In this document: positions 1 to 8,189 of the stretch, one piece after another
How positions within the stretch are numbered: position 1 is the first letter of the stretch
How the letters are laid out: each line of letters starts with the position of its first letter
Source: Burkholderiales bacterium
GTDB lineage: Bacteria; Pseudomonadota; Gammaproteobacteria; Burkholderiales; Burkholderiaceae_C
Reading direction: 5' to 3'
Assembly: GCA_947450745.1 (NCBI GenBank)
Contig: CANFYD010000075.1
Span: 1-10,982 of the forward strand
Length of the DNA: 10,982 nucleotides
Position numbers and translations under genes: made by a program
Notes under the pieces: model-generated
Database searches by the model: none
The model's input: the letters and a program-made list of their open reading frames with translations, nothing else
Told to the model about the DNA's origin: nothing

Positions 1-1930
1 GATAGGCGCTGGTGCTTTGCGGCGCGCCACTGGAACGCGAGATCGACGATTCGTCGTCCCCCCGCTGGGGCTCCACGCCCTCCATGACATCCACAGCAGC
101 CACCACCGGGGCCTGCGCCAGCAAGGTCCGAGACGCGGCATGTGGCACCGCGCGCGGGATCAGCGGACGCTGCAACATCGCGCGCAGCGGTTTCGCACCC
201 GGCTGTGCCAGATGAGTTTTAGGCAAGCCCAAATCACGCGCCTCGTCCTCGGCGCGAGCCGCTTCGCGCAGGCTCAGCATGCTTTCGCCGCGCTCCAGCA
301 AATAGTCGCGGTGCACGTTGTCGAGCATGTCGACCAGGGTGTCGTTGAGGTAATTGAGCGAGAAATAGACCTCGGATTGCAGCAACTCGTCCTCCAGAGG
401 CAGGCCACGGACGCGCAACCACTCCTTGAAGACGATCAGGCCCCGTTGGCGCAGTTCCGGCCGCTGATAGGGGTAGAGCAGTTGGGCGTGCGCCCGCCAA
501 GCCGCATTCAGCGGCAGCTTGTCGCCACCACCCAAGGAAGCCGAAAAGTACACCTGGGCCAGCGGTGGCGGCAACTGCTCGAGCCGCTTCAACTGCGCCG
601 GCGTGAGCCAGAACACCACGCTGTCGGCCGCGCTCAGGCCCGCCAGTTGCCGCCCGAGTTCGGCACTCTGGCCGTCGGCGTCGAGGCGGAGCTCACGGCC
701 CAGCCGCTTGCTTTCGGCCAGCCGCTGGCGCAAGCCGGCCACCGCGCTGTCGGCCACACCGGCATCGGCATACACCTGCAAGACCTGACCGCCGGGCTTG
801 CCCTCCTCCAGATGCCGCGCCAACACATCGGCCTCCAGCGCCGCAGCGCGTGAAAAGTAGAGGTTGTAAAAACCGTTCTCGCTGGCCGGCGGCACCGCGC
901 CTACCGACGGGAACCAGCAGGGCAACTGACGTTGCTGGCAAAACTGCTGCACCGGCCCCCAGTTGCCCGCCCCCAAGCCGGAGGCCAGCGCAAACACCGG
1001 CTGTTCGGCCTGGAAGCGCTCCAACTGGGCGCGCCAACCAGATGCCGGTCCCGTCAATTGCCAGACCTGCATGTCCCACTGCCGATCGGTGCGCAGCACC
1101 ATTTCGGCCCCGCTGGACATGGTGCGTTGGCCGCCGTGAATGATGTTGCCGTTCTTCTGTGCCACGATGCCGTTCAGCGTGGCCAGAAAGATGCGCCGCC
1201 GCTCGGGGTCCACATCCGGTGCCACCACCGTCGCCAGCCTGACCGTCTTCTCCGTCACGCCGGGCGACCAAGCATTGGAGAGTTGGCGCAAATAGCTCGC
1301 CACCGCCAGCACATCGGTGTCGCTGAGCGCGTAGCGGGGCATCAACGGGTCGAGCGCCCGCCCTTGCTCATGCACGCCGTCGCGCAGCGCCCGCGCCAGC
1401 GATTCCAGTGTGTACGGCTCGTGCCGCTGGTTGAAGCTCTTGCGCGCACGCAAATTCATATTGACCACCGCACGCCGATCCTGATCGAACAGGTAACGGC
1501 CGCTGATCGGCGCGATCTGGTTTGTCCCCTCCACCGCGCCAAGGCCGCTCTGGCGGTGGCACAGCACGCAAGCCGCTGCGGCACCCGCAATGCGCACTTG
1601 CCCGTCCAGCCGCATGCCCACCAACGGTTGGCCGTCCGTGCGCTGGCCGTTCAGGTAAATGCGCGCGCCCTGCGAGATCAGCTTCGGGTCTTCCGACCAG
1701 GGCATCGCGGTCACTGCGCCGGCAGCGCTTGCCACGCCGTCGCTGCGCCAAGCTCGGTCGGACACCCGCTGGCGCTGCTGGCGACTCAGGGCATTGGCCG
1801 ACAAGGCGGGGGGTGCAGCGCTGACTGAAACCGCTTCAGCCAGCGGCTCTGCGCCCGCCGCCGCTGCAGCCCACATGGGCACAGCGGCCAATAACGGCAA
1901 GACCCAGCGCAAGATAGATTCACGGTCCAT
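1..1930 (-). CDS. mofC: MofC-like protein: monohaem cytochrome c joined to a periplasmic-binding-protein-like domain (C-terminus beyond window)
   Basis: Seen: an open frame runs from ATG at 1930 to the window edge, 643 codons without a stop. Residues 1-27 form a signal peptide (hydrophobic core LPLLAAVPMWAAAAAG). A haem c motif CVLCH lies at residues 121-125 (bases 1556-1570), with a probable axial Met at 197 (LMPRY) and a helix ending VASYLRQL, as in class I cytochromes c. From about residue 228 to 560 the sequence has the cadence of type 1 periplasmic (Leu/Ile/Val-type) binding proteins, including a segment around 311-360 with C331 and C338. Residues 570-643 are a Pro/Ala-rich, low-complexity tail. 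Known: Leptothrix mofC is described as a haem-binding protein in the mofA operon. Inferred: a periplasmic electron acceptor or relay for MofA. It starts 9 bp after mofB with no clear Shine-Dalgarno, which suggests translational coupling. The cytochrome assignment is firm, the binding-protein-like assignment moderate. Confidence 0.8.
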   Translation of the reverse strand, partial: MDRESILRWVLPLLAAVPMWAAAAAGAEPLAEAVSVSAAPPALSANALSRQQRQRVSDRAWRSDGVASAAGAVTAMPWSEDPKLISQGARIYLNGQRTDGQPLVGMRLDGQVRIAGAAAACVLCHRQSGLGAVEGTNQIAPISGRYLFDQDRRAVVNMNLRARKSFNQRHEPYTLESLARALRDGVHEQGRALDPLMPRYALSDTDVLAVASYLRQLSNAWSPGVTEKTVRLATVVAPDVDPERRRIFLATLNGIVAQKNGNIIHGGQRTMSSGAEMVLRTDRQWDMQVWQLTGPASGWRAQLERFQAEQPVFALASGLGAGNWGPVQQFCQQRQLPCWFPSVGAVPPASENGFYNLYFSRAAALEADVLARHLEEGKPGGQVLQVYADAGVADSAVAGLRQRLAESKRLGRELRLDADGQSAELGRQLAGLSAADSVVFWLTPAQLKRLEQLPPPLAQVYFSASLGGGDKLPLNAAWRAHAQLLYPYQRPELRQRGLIVFKEWLRVRGLPLEDELLQSEVYFSLNYLNDTLVDMLDNVHRDYLLERGESMLSLREAARAEDEARDLGLPKTHLAQPGAKPLRAMLQRPLIPRAVPHAASRTLLAQAPVVAAVDVMEGVEPQRGDDESSISRSSGAPQSTSAY

Positions 1931-1939
1931 GGCAAGCGC

Positions 1940-2686
1940 TTACTGAACGACTGCGACCAACTCGACGTTGAAGACCAAGGTCTCGTTCGGGCCCACGGAG
2001 CCGGCACCGCGCGTGGCATAAGCCATAGCCGGCGGCACGACAATCTCCCAGATCGCGCCGGCCGGCATGCGCTTGAGCGCTTCACGGAAGCCGGTGAGGG
2101 TCTCGGTCAACTTCATCGTCACCGTCTTGCCCTCGGGCGTGACGTCGAACTCGGTGCCATCAATCAGCTTGCCCTGGTAGCGCACGACCACCGTGCTCAG
2201 GTCGGTGGGCTTGTCGCCGGTGCCGTCCTTGATCACGCGCACCATCAGGCCACCGGGCAGCGAGGTCACGTCGGGCTGCTTGCGGAACGCAGCCTGATAG
2301 GTCAGCCCGTTCTCGCGGTTGATGCTGGCCTTGACCGAGCGCTCGCTGCTGAGCTTGCGCAAGATGTCGGCTTGCATCGACTGCAATACCACTTTCAGCT
2401 CCTTCTCAGGCAGCCGGATCGCACCGCCGGCCAAGCCGTCGCGCAGGCCCTGCACCATCAGGTCGAGATCGAAGGGCACGCCGTTCTTGGTCAGGCTTCG
2501 GGCCGTCATCACGCCGGTGGAGTAACTCATCTTGTCCTTGAGCGTGAGCAATGAAGTGGCGGCCTGGTTGTCTGCCGCTGGGGGGGCGGCGTCCTGGACC
2601 CGAGCCTCGGTCTGCGCGGCCGTGCTGAACGCGGCCGTCAATGCCAGCGTGGTCGCTGCGATGGAGAACATGCGTTGGGCAATCAT
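1940..2686 (-). CDS. mofB: MofB-like periplasmic FKBP-type peptidyl-prolyl cis-trans isomerase
   Basis: Seen: 248 aa. The signal peptide is residues 1-24 (MIAQRMFSIAATTLALTAAF, cleavage near STAAQ). An FkpA/Mip-like N-terminal helical (dimerisation) domain spans about 47-137. A FKBP domain follows at about 143-248, with RYQGKLIDGTEFD and PPAMAYATRGAG. Against human FKBP12, the pocket residues Tyr26, Phe36, Asp37, Tyr82 and Phe99 correspond to Y170, F180, D181, Y223 and F239. The Trp59 position is F200, as in many bacterial members. The start at 2686 is chosen because AGGA lies 7 nt upstream. Known: this family catalyses prolyl cis-trans isomerisation and chaperones exported proteins, and mofB of Leptothrix is annotated this way. 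Inferred: it helps fold the very large secreted MofA encoded 55 bp upstream. The function is secure; the specific client is a guess. Confidence 0.9.
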   Translation of the reverse strand: MIAQRMFSIAATTLALTAAFSTAAQTEARVQDAAPPAADNQAATSLLTLKDKMSYSTGVMTARSLTKNGVPFDLDLMVQGLRDGLAGGAIRLPEKELKVVLQSMQADILRKLSSERSVKASINRENGLTYQAAFRKQPDVTSLPGGLMVRVIKDGTGDKPTDLSTVVVRYQGKLIDGTEFDVTPEGKTVTMKLTETLTGFREALKRMPAGAIWEIVVPPAMAYATRGAGSVGPNETLVFNVELVAVVQ

Positions 2687-2718
2687 CAGGAGATCCTGTT
2701 GTGGTGCGTCGAGTGGGC

Positions 2719-2733
2719 GTAGGCAAGTCCTAC
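2719..2733 (-). other. Small hairpin in the mofA-mofB gap
   Basis: Arms GTAGG (2719-2723) and CCTAC (2729-2733) enclose a 5-base loop, 8 bases 3' of the mofA stop codon. No U-tract follows on the minus strand, so it is not a convincing intrinsic terminator. It could be an RNA-processing or attenuation stem between mofA and mofB, or chance. Confidence 0.25.
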
Positions 2734-2741
2734 AAGAAAAG

Positions 2742-5700
2742 TCACGGTGCCACCTGGAAGAACGTGGTCGAGTTGGTGGTGCCCGCCGAGTTGACCGCGC
2801 CGACCCGGTAGCGGTAGGTCAACTGAACGCCAAGCAACTTTCGGTTCACGCCGGTCTGCTGGAAGCTGGTGGCAGTCGGGAATGTGCCGGTGACGTTGGC
2901 AAAGACGCACAGAGTGCCCACGACCGTACAGCGCTGCACTTGGTAGCTCACTACCGCACCGCCGGTGGTCGGGGCCGTCCAGTTGAAGTTGACCGTCGCC
3001 GTCGTCGCGGTCGTCGCGGTCTGCGTGCCGGTGGGCGTCGGTGTCGACGAGCCGGCCAAGGTGGTCGGCGCGCCCGGCACCACCACGGCTGCTGTGACGC
3101 TCACCGCCGCCGACTGCACATAAGCCGAGCTGCCTGTGGCATTGACCGCCGCCACGCGGTAAACGTAGCTGCTGCCTGCCACCACGCCGTTGTCGGTGGC
3201 CGTGCGGTTGCCGGTGGTCGCGGTGGTGCCGGTCGGCAGCGCGAAGCTCACGTTCGAGAACGCGCCCACCACGCCGGCTGTCACCGTGGCGCGCTGCACC
3301 GACCAGCTGGTCTCAGTGGTTGACGCATCGGCCCAAGTCAGCACCAGGTTGCTGCCCGACTGGGCCACGCTGATGCTGGTGGGCGCGTTGGGCAGTGCGG
3401 CCACCACGGCCGTGTTCGACGGCGACTGGCCCGCCTGACCCACCGCCACCACGCGGTACTGGTAGCTCGCGTTGGCACCGGCTGCGGCGTCGGTGTACTG
3501 GGTGGAGTTGGCCGGCATCGTCGCCAGTGCTGTCCAGGCCGTCGCGCCGACAGCCGCCCGCTCGACCCGGTACTGGAACTCGGTGCTCGCGACGTCAGTC
3601 CAGTTCAGCGCCACCTGGGTGCCGCTGCCGATGGCCGTCAGCCCGGTGGCCGCCGTCGGAATCGCCTCGTTGGCGTGGAAGATGATCGGCCGCATGAAGT
3701 CGTTCTCTTCATGGCCCAGGATGTGGCAATGCCAGACATATTCCCAACCGAAGTCCTGAATCGCGTTGGCCATCGACGCCGGCAAGCCGGTGTTTGTGTT
3801 GATCTGGGTAAAGCCGGTCATCGCGCCCTCAGGCTGGCTTGGATCGAGTCGGCGCACGCTGTTGGGCAGGCCGAAGCCAGCACCGACGCGGAACGAGCCG
3901 TCGCTGCTCGACTGCCGCAGTGCTGGCTTTTTGGCCCGCACCGCGACGATGGCGTCCTCCAGCGGACTCATCTTGATCGTCTCCTTCCAGCCCAGCTCAT
4001 TGGGCTCGGGTGGGGTAACGAAGTTGTCCCAGCCGACCCGGTTGATCAACTGCACATTGAGCAAGTGGAAGTGAACCGGGTGGGTGTCCACGCCGTTGTG
4101 GGTGATCTTCCAGATCTGCGTCTCGCCGTCAGCAAACTCCTCAGTTGGCGCGTCCACATAACCCAGCGGAATGGTGGTTTGGGTCAAGGCGCTGGTGTAG
4201 GGGATCTCGATGCCAAAGGTCGCATTCAGTCGGCCGTAGGTCGGGTCGAACAGCTCCTGAATCGCCTTGGTCTTGACCAAGATGTTGCCCTGGGCAACGC
4301 CGGTACCGGTGGCGGTGTCAACGGCCGCAGTCGCGCTGACGACGGCGTTGTTGAACGGCGTGTAGTTGACCGTGGTGGTGGCGGTATTGGTCGAGTACAC
4401 CGGCTCTTTGGGCGATTTGATGAAGCTCACCGTTGGCGCACTGGTGTAGCCGCTGCCCGAGTTGCTCAGCGTCACGTCAAACACCCGGCCGGTGGCCCCG
4501 GCCGTGGCCACGACGCCGCCGGCGTTGGTCGGCGGGTCGAAATAGATCGACATCCCTGGCGTCAGGTTGTTCGGCTCCGAGGCCAAGGTGCTCAGGTCGG
4601 TGTAGCCGCCGCCGCCCGCGCTGAGCGGATTGGTCGGATCAGGCACCGTCAGCATCACGGCATTGACGCTGCCGCTTGAGCTCAGGCTGGCCCTGGTTGT
4701 CGAGGTGCCCAACACCGTGACGGCCGGCGCGGAGGTGTAGCCAGAACCCGGATTGGTGATGGTGACGCCCGTGATGCCGCCGGTCGCGCTGACGGTGGGC
4801 ACGCCGGTGGCCGTCACCAAGACGGAGGCCGAACCGGCCACTTTCAGCGGTGCAGAGAAGGTGACGGTGGGCATTGCCGTGATGGTGGTGCTGGCCACGG
4901 CGGCCGTGCTGACCGTGCCGCCGACGAAGCTTGGCACCGGTGCCGCGCTATAGCCGCGGCCGGCATTGGTCAACGTCAGACCGGTGACAACGCCGGTGCT
5001 GGCATTGAACTGCACCGTGGCTGTGGCGGCCGCCCCGCCGACTGGCGCGGGGAAGGTGACGGTCGGCGCGATGCTGGCGGTGGTGGCTACCGGCAGCGTG
5101 GCGCTGATGGCCCCGGTGCCGGTGGCGGCCGCGATGGTCACTGTGGGCGGCGTGGTGTAGCCGCTGCCCGGGTTGGTGACGGTAATTGATGCGACGCGCC
5201 GGGTTGCGCCGGCACCGGCCATCACCGCCGTCGCGGTGGCTCCTGTGCCGCCACCACCGCTGAGGGTGACTGCGGGCGTCTGAGTTGCGGTCGGGTAACG
5301 GTTGGCGGCTGCATTGCCAAAGCTGATCGTTCTGACACCGGGTGTGTACAAACCACCGCTGCTGATCGTGGCTGTGGCCACGCTACCCATGCTGTAGCCC
5401 GAGCCGCCGAGGGCCACCTGGACCGCGCTGACGCTCAGGTCGGTCATGGCGGTGGCGCTGGCGCCTGCGCCCTCCGACGTCAGGCGGATCAGCGGTGCCG
5501 TCTTGTAGCCCGAGCCGGGGTTGACCACATACACCCGCTCGATCTTCATCGACGCGTTGGCCGTGGCACGCGCACCGCCGCCACCGGTCAGGGCGACGCT
5601 GGGCAGACGGGTGTAGCCGCTGCCACCGTTGCTGACCAGCACCGAGTTGAACGCGGCGCTGGGCGTGCCCGGCACGAAGTTGAAGGTCGGACTCTTGACC

Positions 5701-8123
5701 GAGCCGGTGAAGATGGTCGCGAAAGCCTTGGTGTCGGTCCAACTCGTGCCCAACGCGGCGTTGTAGGCCGACTGCGCGACCACCGGCGCGCCTTGCGACG
5801 CCAGATAGGCCGCCTTGACTTTGGCATCGAGCGTAGCGGGGTTCAACGCGGTGACCGTGCCGGTGGCGGCCGGTGCCACCACGATCTGCATCATGGTGCG
5901 CGAGTTCGGGCCGTAGCCCGGACGGGTGTCCTCGGCACCGCCGGTGGCGGAGTTGTCGCCGTAACCGGTGAAATACTCGTTGCGCGGGTCGGCCGCCGGC
6001 ACCGGGGCGCCGGAGTCGTTGTAGACGATCAGGGTTTTGCCGGCGTACTGTGAGAAATCGACCACCACATCGGCGCGCTCGGCATTACCGAGGGTCAGGC
6101 CGGACGCACCCCAATCGACGTTCAGCACCGCAGCGCGGCCCTTGTCGAGCAAAAAGGCGGTGGGCGTAGGGTCCTTGATGGCCACACCGGGCAGCAAACC
6201 GCCCTCGTTGGCAATCTGGTGCAGGCGCGGGCCTTGCGTGGTGGCATCGGGCACACCGCCGTTGTGACCGTAGACGTCAGTGCTCCAGGACGCCGGCGTG
6301 CAGATGCCGTCGCTGCGAGTAGCCGCCGGATTGGCACAGGCTGTGGCACTCCAAGTGTTGACGGGCACCATCTTCACTTCCGTGTTGAGGCGGCCGTCGT
6401 CAGTAATGACGCTGCTGTCAGCGACGAACATATTGAAGCTGATGGTGCGGTCATTCGCCGCATTCAGGATGCGCAAGCGGTAAGGCTTGGGCTCGACGGT
6501 CATAGTCGGGTAGGCCACGCCGTTGACGGTCGGGGTGTCGTTCCAGGCCTCCGGCGTGGTCGTCACATCGCCATAACCCCCCGAGGGCAGGTTGTACAGC
6601 GAGGGATACGAAGGCCAGAACCAGGGCCCCCAGTGCCAGCGGCCGACCGAATTGAAGTTGGTCGCTTGGTTCGGGTCTTGCACCGTCTCGTAGACATGCG
6701 GGAACCAGCTGTCGCCGGGCTGGCCCCAGGCCGAGGTGTTCCAACGTCCGTCCTGGAAGGCGATGTCGTCGGGCACAAAGGTGCGGTCGCCCAGAATCAG
6801 TGGGATGGTGGCGTCAGCACCGGGCAGCGTGCCATCAGCGATCAGCGCCTGTTCGGTCGGGTCGGTCAGAAAGTAGGCCGACAGCAGCCCGGCATAGGCA
6901 TTCAGCCGGGTCACGCCCACTGTGTGGTCGTGGTACCACTCCATCCGCGCCGACTGGCCGTTCGGGTAGTAGTAGGTCATCGCGCCCGCGCCCGGGTCGT
7001 TCATGTCGGGCACGTTCAACGCACCCGGGCCGCGCAGGAAGTCACCCAGCACGGCCGGAGCGATCGAGGCGGTGCCGGCCAGCGCGGCCGGGTTGGTAGC
7101 GTCAGACTCGCCGGCCGGCGTGATCCAGGTATGGGGGCCGCCGTCACTGATCCAGGGGCTGTCGCCGCCGTGGAGGTGGATGTTGGTACGGTTCTGGGTG
7201 TAGGTGGTCAGGCCGTCCGGACCGAAGCCCGCGCCGACGATCGACGGATCGACGGGCAGGAACAGGTCGCCGTTGCGCTGAGTGACGGTGACCGAGCCGT
7301 CGGGGTTGGTCACGGTGGCTGCGCGCCCGACGGGCAACAGGTTATAAAACTTGACGCGGGTGGGCGTGTCTTTGACCGACTGGATCACCGGACCCAAGAA
7401 ATGCGGGTTGTCGAAGGCCAACGCCCGCACTTGGACGCCGGTCAGCTTGCCGTTGGCATCGGTGCCGTTGATCATGATCGGCGCGCCGCTTGGGTAGCTC
7501 AAGCCCACGGCCTTGCTGCCGGCCAGCGCCGTGCGGCCATTGCTGGCCTCCGCGTCGATTTGCACATAACCGCGCAGCGTGGTGGCCTTGTTCAGGTCGG
7601 TGTGAAAGCGGTCGGCGTATTCGATCGCGGCGATCTCGTAATAGTCGTCACCGGTCAGCGCGCCCTGCGGGTTGCGCCATTTGCTGGACTTGGCCACCGG
7701 GATGTATTTTTGCGTCACACCGTCGGCCATCACTTTGGCATTGGCGGCACCCAACAGCGGCAGCGGGTCGATGAATTTGCGCAGCGCCTTGCCGGTGCCG
7801 GGGTAACCGTTCGGGTAGAACTGCTTGACCTTGGCGTCATACGCCTCCCGGTTGGCCGGGTCATAGCTGTCGGGGGCCAGCATCGGACGGCCTTGCGCGT
7901 CGAGCTTGGGCGTGCCGTCGGTGTTCAGGATCGGTGTCCACAGCCGGGCACCTGCGGGACTGCTGGCGAAATAGCTCTGGATCACGAACGGGATGTTGTT
8001 CAAATCGAACGCATCCCCGAAACCCGGCCCGGCCTGGCTGGCCGTCGCGACGGCGGCGAGCGCCAACAACACGCTGACGGCCTGGGCGACAGGCCGGGCT
8101 TCGAACTTGAAATATTTACGCAT
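2742..8123 (-). CDS. mofA: MofA-like giant exported multicopper oxidase (putative Mn(II) oxidase)
   Basis: Seen: about 1793 aa from ATG 8123. In-frame ATG 8135 and TTG 8138 also exist; 8123 is preferred because GGGG lies 6 nt upstream and MRKYFKF opens a clean signal peptide cleaved near ASQA (residue 31). The cupredoxin 1 region ends near 425, with trinuclear ligands HLH (316-318) and HDH (398-400). Cupredoxin 2 spans about 437-750 (C596/C608 possible disulfide). A Gly/Thr-rich insert with GSGY motifs lies at about 805-1285. Cupredoxin 3 spans about 1286-1485, with HPVHFH (1348-1353) and HCHILGH (1465-1471). Three fibronectin III domains fill 1489-1793. All His/Cys copper ligands are present; the type 1 axial position appears to be Phe1476. 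Known: multicopper oxidases oxidise a substrate and reduce O2 to water; Leptothrix MofA is a candidate Mn(II) oxidase, though its necessity is unsettled. Inferred: it acts outside the cytoplasm, probably at the sheath or surface. It heads the mofABC operon. Confidence 0.9.
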   Translation of the reverse strand: MRKYFKFEARPVAQAVSVLLALAAVATASQAGPGFGDAFDLNNIPFVIQSYFASSPAGARLWTPILNTDGTPKLDAQGRPMLAPDSYDPANREAYDAKVKQFYPNGYPGTGKALRKFIDPLPLLGAANAKVMADGVTQKYIPVAKSSKWRNPQGALTGDDYYEIAAIEYADRFHTDLNKATTLRGYVQIDAEASNGRTALAGSKAVGLSYPSGAPIMINGTDANGKLTGVQVRALAFDNPHFLGPVIQSVKDTPTRVKFYNLLPVGRAATVTNPDGSVTVTQRNGDLFLPVDPSIVGAGFGPDGLTTYTQNRTNIHLHGGDSPWISDGGPHTWITPAGESDATNPAALAGTASIAPAVLGDFLRGPGALNVPDMNDPGAGAMTYYYPNGQSARMEWYHDHTVGVTRLNAYAGLLSAYFLTDPTEQALIADGTLPGADATIPLILGDRTFVPDDIAFQDGRWNTSAWGQPGDSWFPHVYETVQDPNQATNFNSVGRWHWGPWFWPSYPSLYNLPSGGYGDVTTTPEAWNDTPTVNGVAYPTMTVEPKPYRLRILNAANDRTISFNMFVADSSVITDDGRLNTEVKMVPVNTWSATACANPAATRSDGICTPASWSTDVYGHNGGVPDATTQGPRLHQIANEGGLLPGVAIKDPTPTAFLLDKGRAAVLNVDWGASGLTLGNAERADVVVDFSQYAGKTLIVYNDSGAPVPAADPRNEYFTGYGDNSATGGAEDTRPGYGPNSRTMMQIVVAPAATGTVTALNPATLDAKVKAAYLASQGAPVVAQSAYNAALGTSWTDTKAFATIFTGSVKSPTFNFVPGTPSAAFNSVLVSNGGSGYTRLPSVALTGGGGARATANASMKIERVYVVNPGSGYKTAPLIRLTSEGAGASATAMTDLSVSAVQVALGGSGYSMGSVATATISSGGLYTPGVRTISFGNAAANRYPTATQTPAVTLSGGGGTGATATAVMAGAGATRRVASITVTNPGSGYTTPPTVTIAAATGTGAISATLPVATTASIAPTVTFPAPVGGAAATATVQFNASTGVVTGLTLTNAGRGYSAAPVPSFVGGTVSTAAVASTTITAMPTVTFSAPLKVAGSASVLVTATGVPTVSATGGITGVTITNPGSGYTSAPAVTVLGTSTTRASLSSSGSVNAVMLTVPDPTNPLSAGGGGYTDLSTLASEPNNLTPGMSIYFDPPTNAGGVVATAGATGRVFDVTLSNSGSGYTSAPTVSFIKSPKEPVYSTNTATTTVNYTPFNNAVVSATAAVDTATGTGVAQGNILVKTKAIQELFDPTYGRLNATFGIEIPYTSALTQTTIPLGYVDAPTEEFADGETQIWKITHNGVDTHPVHFHLLNVQLINRVGWDNFVTPPEPNELGWKETIKMSPLEDAIVAVRAKKPALRQSSSDGSFRVGAGFGLPNSVRRLDPSQPEGAMTGFTQINTNTGLPASMANAIQDFGWEYVWHCHILGHEENDFMRPIIFHANEAIPTAATGLTAIGSGTQVALNWTDVASTEFQYRVERAAVGATAWTALATMPANSTQYTDAAAGANASYQYRVVAVGQAGQSPSNTAVVAALPNAPTSISVAQSGSNLVLTWADASTTETSWSVQRATVTAGVVGAFSNVSFALPTGTTATTGNRTATDNGVVAGSSYVYRVAAVNATGSSAYVQSAAVSVTAAVVVPGAPTTLAGSSTPTPTGTQTATTATTATVNFNWTAPTTGGAVVSYQVQRCTVVGTLCVFANVTGTFPTATSFQQTGVNRKLLGVQLTYRYRVGAVNSAGTTNSTTFFQVAP
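2745..3659 (-). other. Three fibronectin type III domains at the MofA C-terminus
   Basis: This part of mofA encodes residues about 1489-1793. Three successive units each show the FnIII pattern: a Pro-rich start (IPTAATGL, LPNAPTSI, VPGAPTTL), a buried Trp strand (VALNWTD, LVLTWAD, VNFNWTA) and a Tyr-rich late strand (YQYRVVAV, YVYRVAAV, YRYRVGAV). The third unit carries C1732 and C1739, a possible disulfide. FnIII tails on secreted bacterial enzymes usually mediate polymer or surface binding or act as spacers. Attachment to the sheath or exopolymer is a reasonable inference here. Confidence 0.8.
4428..5648 (-). repeat. GSGY repeat array inserted between MofA cupredoxins 2 and 3
   Basis: Residues about 826-1232 of MofA hold around eight copies of a motif close to TNPGSGYTSAPTVTI. 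The cores lie at residues 834, 870, 907, 986, 1055 (GRGY), 1126, 1171 (degenerate GGGY) and 1223. Spacing is about 36-37 residues for the first three, then roughly doubled, then 45 and 52. The motif is preserved in DNA: ggtgtagccgctgcccg occurs identically at 4443-4459 and 5154-5170, and its first 15 bases recur at 5610-5624. Linkers are Gly/Ala/Thr/Val-rich with few charged residues, suggesting stacked beta strands as in secreted adhesin-type repeats. The role is unknown; it may be a structural or metal-oxide-contacting module. Confidence 0.8.
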
Positions 8124-8148
8124 GAACAGCCCCATCAATACTGCTTGG

Positions 8149-8189
8149 AATCAGCCGCAGGTGGAATAACCGGCAACTTTCCGCTGATT
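8149..8189 (-). promoter_or_regulatory. Inverted repeat in the mofA leader spanning the uORF stop
   Basis: Arms GCTGATT (8183-8189) and AATCAGC (8149-8155) on the plus strand are perfect 7-bp complements, separated by 27 bases that contain a further GGAA/TTCC pairing. In the transcript the 3' arm covers the stop codon of the 19-codon uORF and lies about 25 nt upstream of the mofA start. Ribosomes finishing the uORF would open the stem. This resembles a translational-coupling or attenuation arrangement, but no folding energy was computed. Confidence 0.35.

Noticed and set aside
17..853. A 278-codon plus-strand open frame at the left end
   Set aside because: It is codon-aligned antisense to mofC, rich in Gln/Arg/Leu with no domain pattern, while the minus-strand frame has a signal peptide and a CxxCH haem motif.
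932..1828. A 298-codon plus-strand open frame
   Set aside because: It is antisense to the cytochrome and binding-protein-like regions of mofC, and its His/Arg/Ala-rich composition fits a shadow frame.
3675..4679. A 334-codon plus-strand open frame
   Set aside because: It is antisense to cupredoxin 3 of mofA, which carries intact copper motifs; the product has no recognisable features.
4428..5648. CRISPR-like or tandem DNA repeat array
   Set aside because: The repeats are imperfect, in frame and of uneven spacing. They encode a protein motif within mofA and have no spacer-repeat structure.
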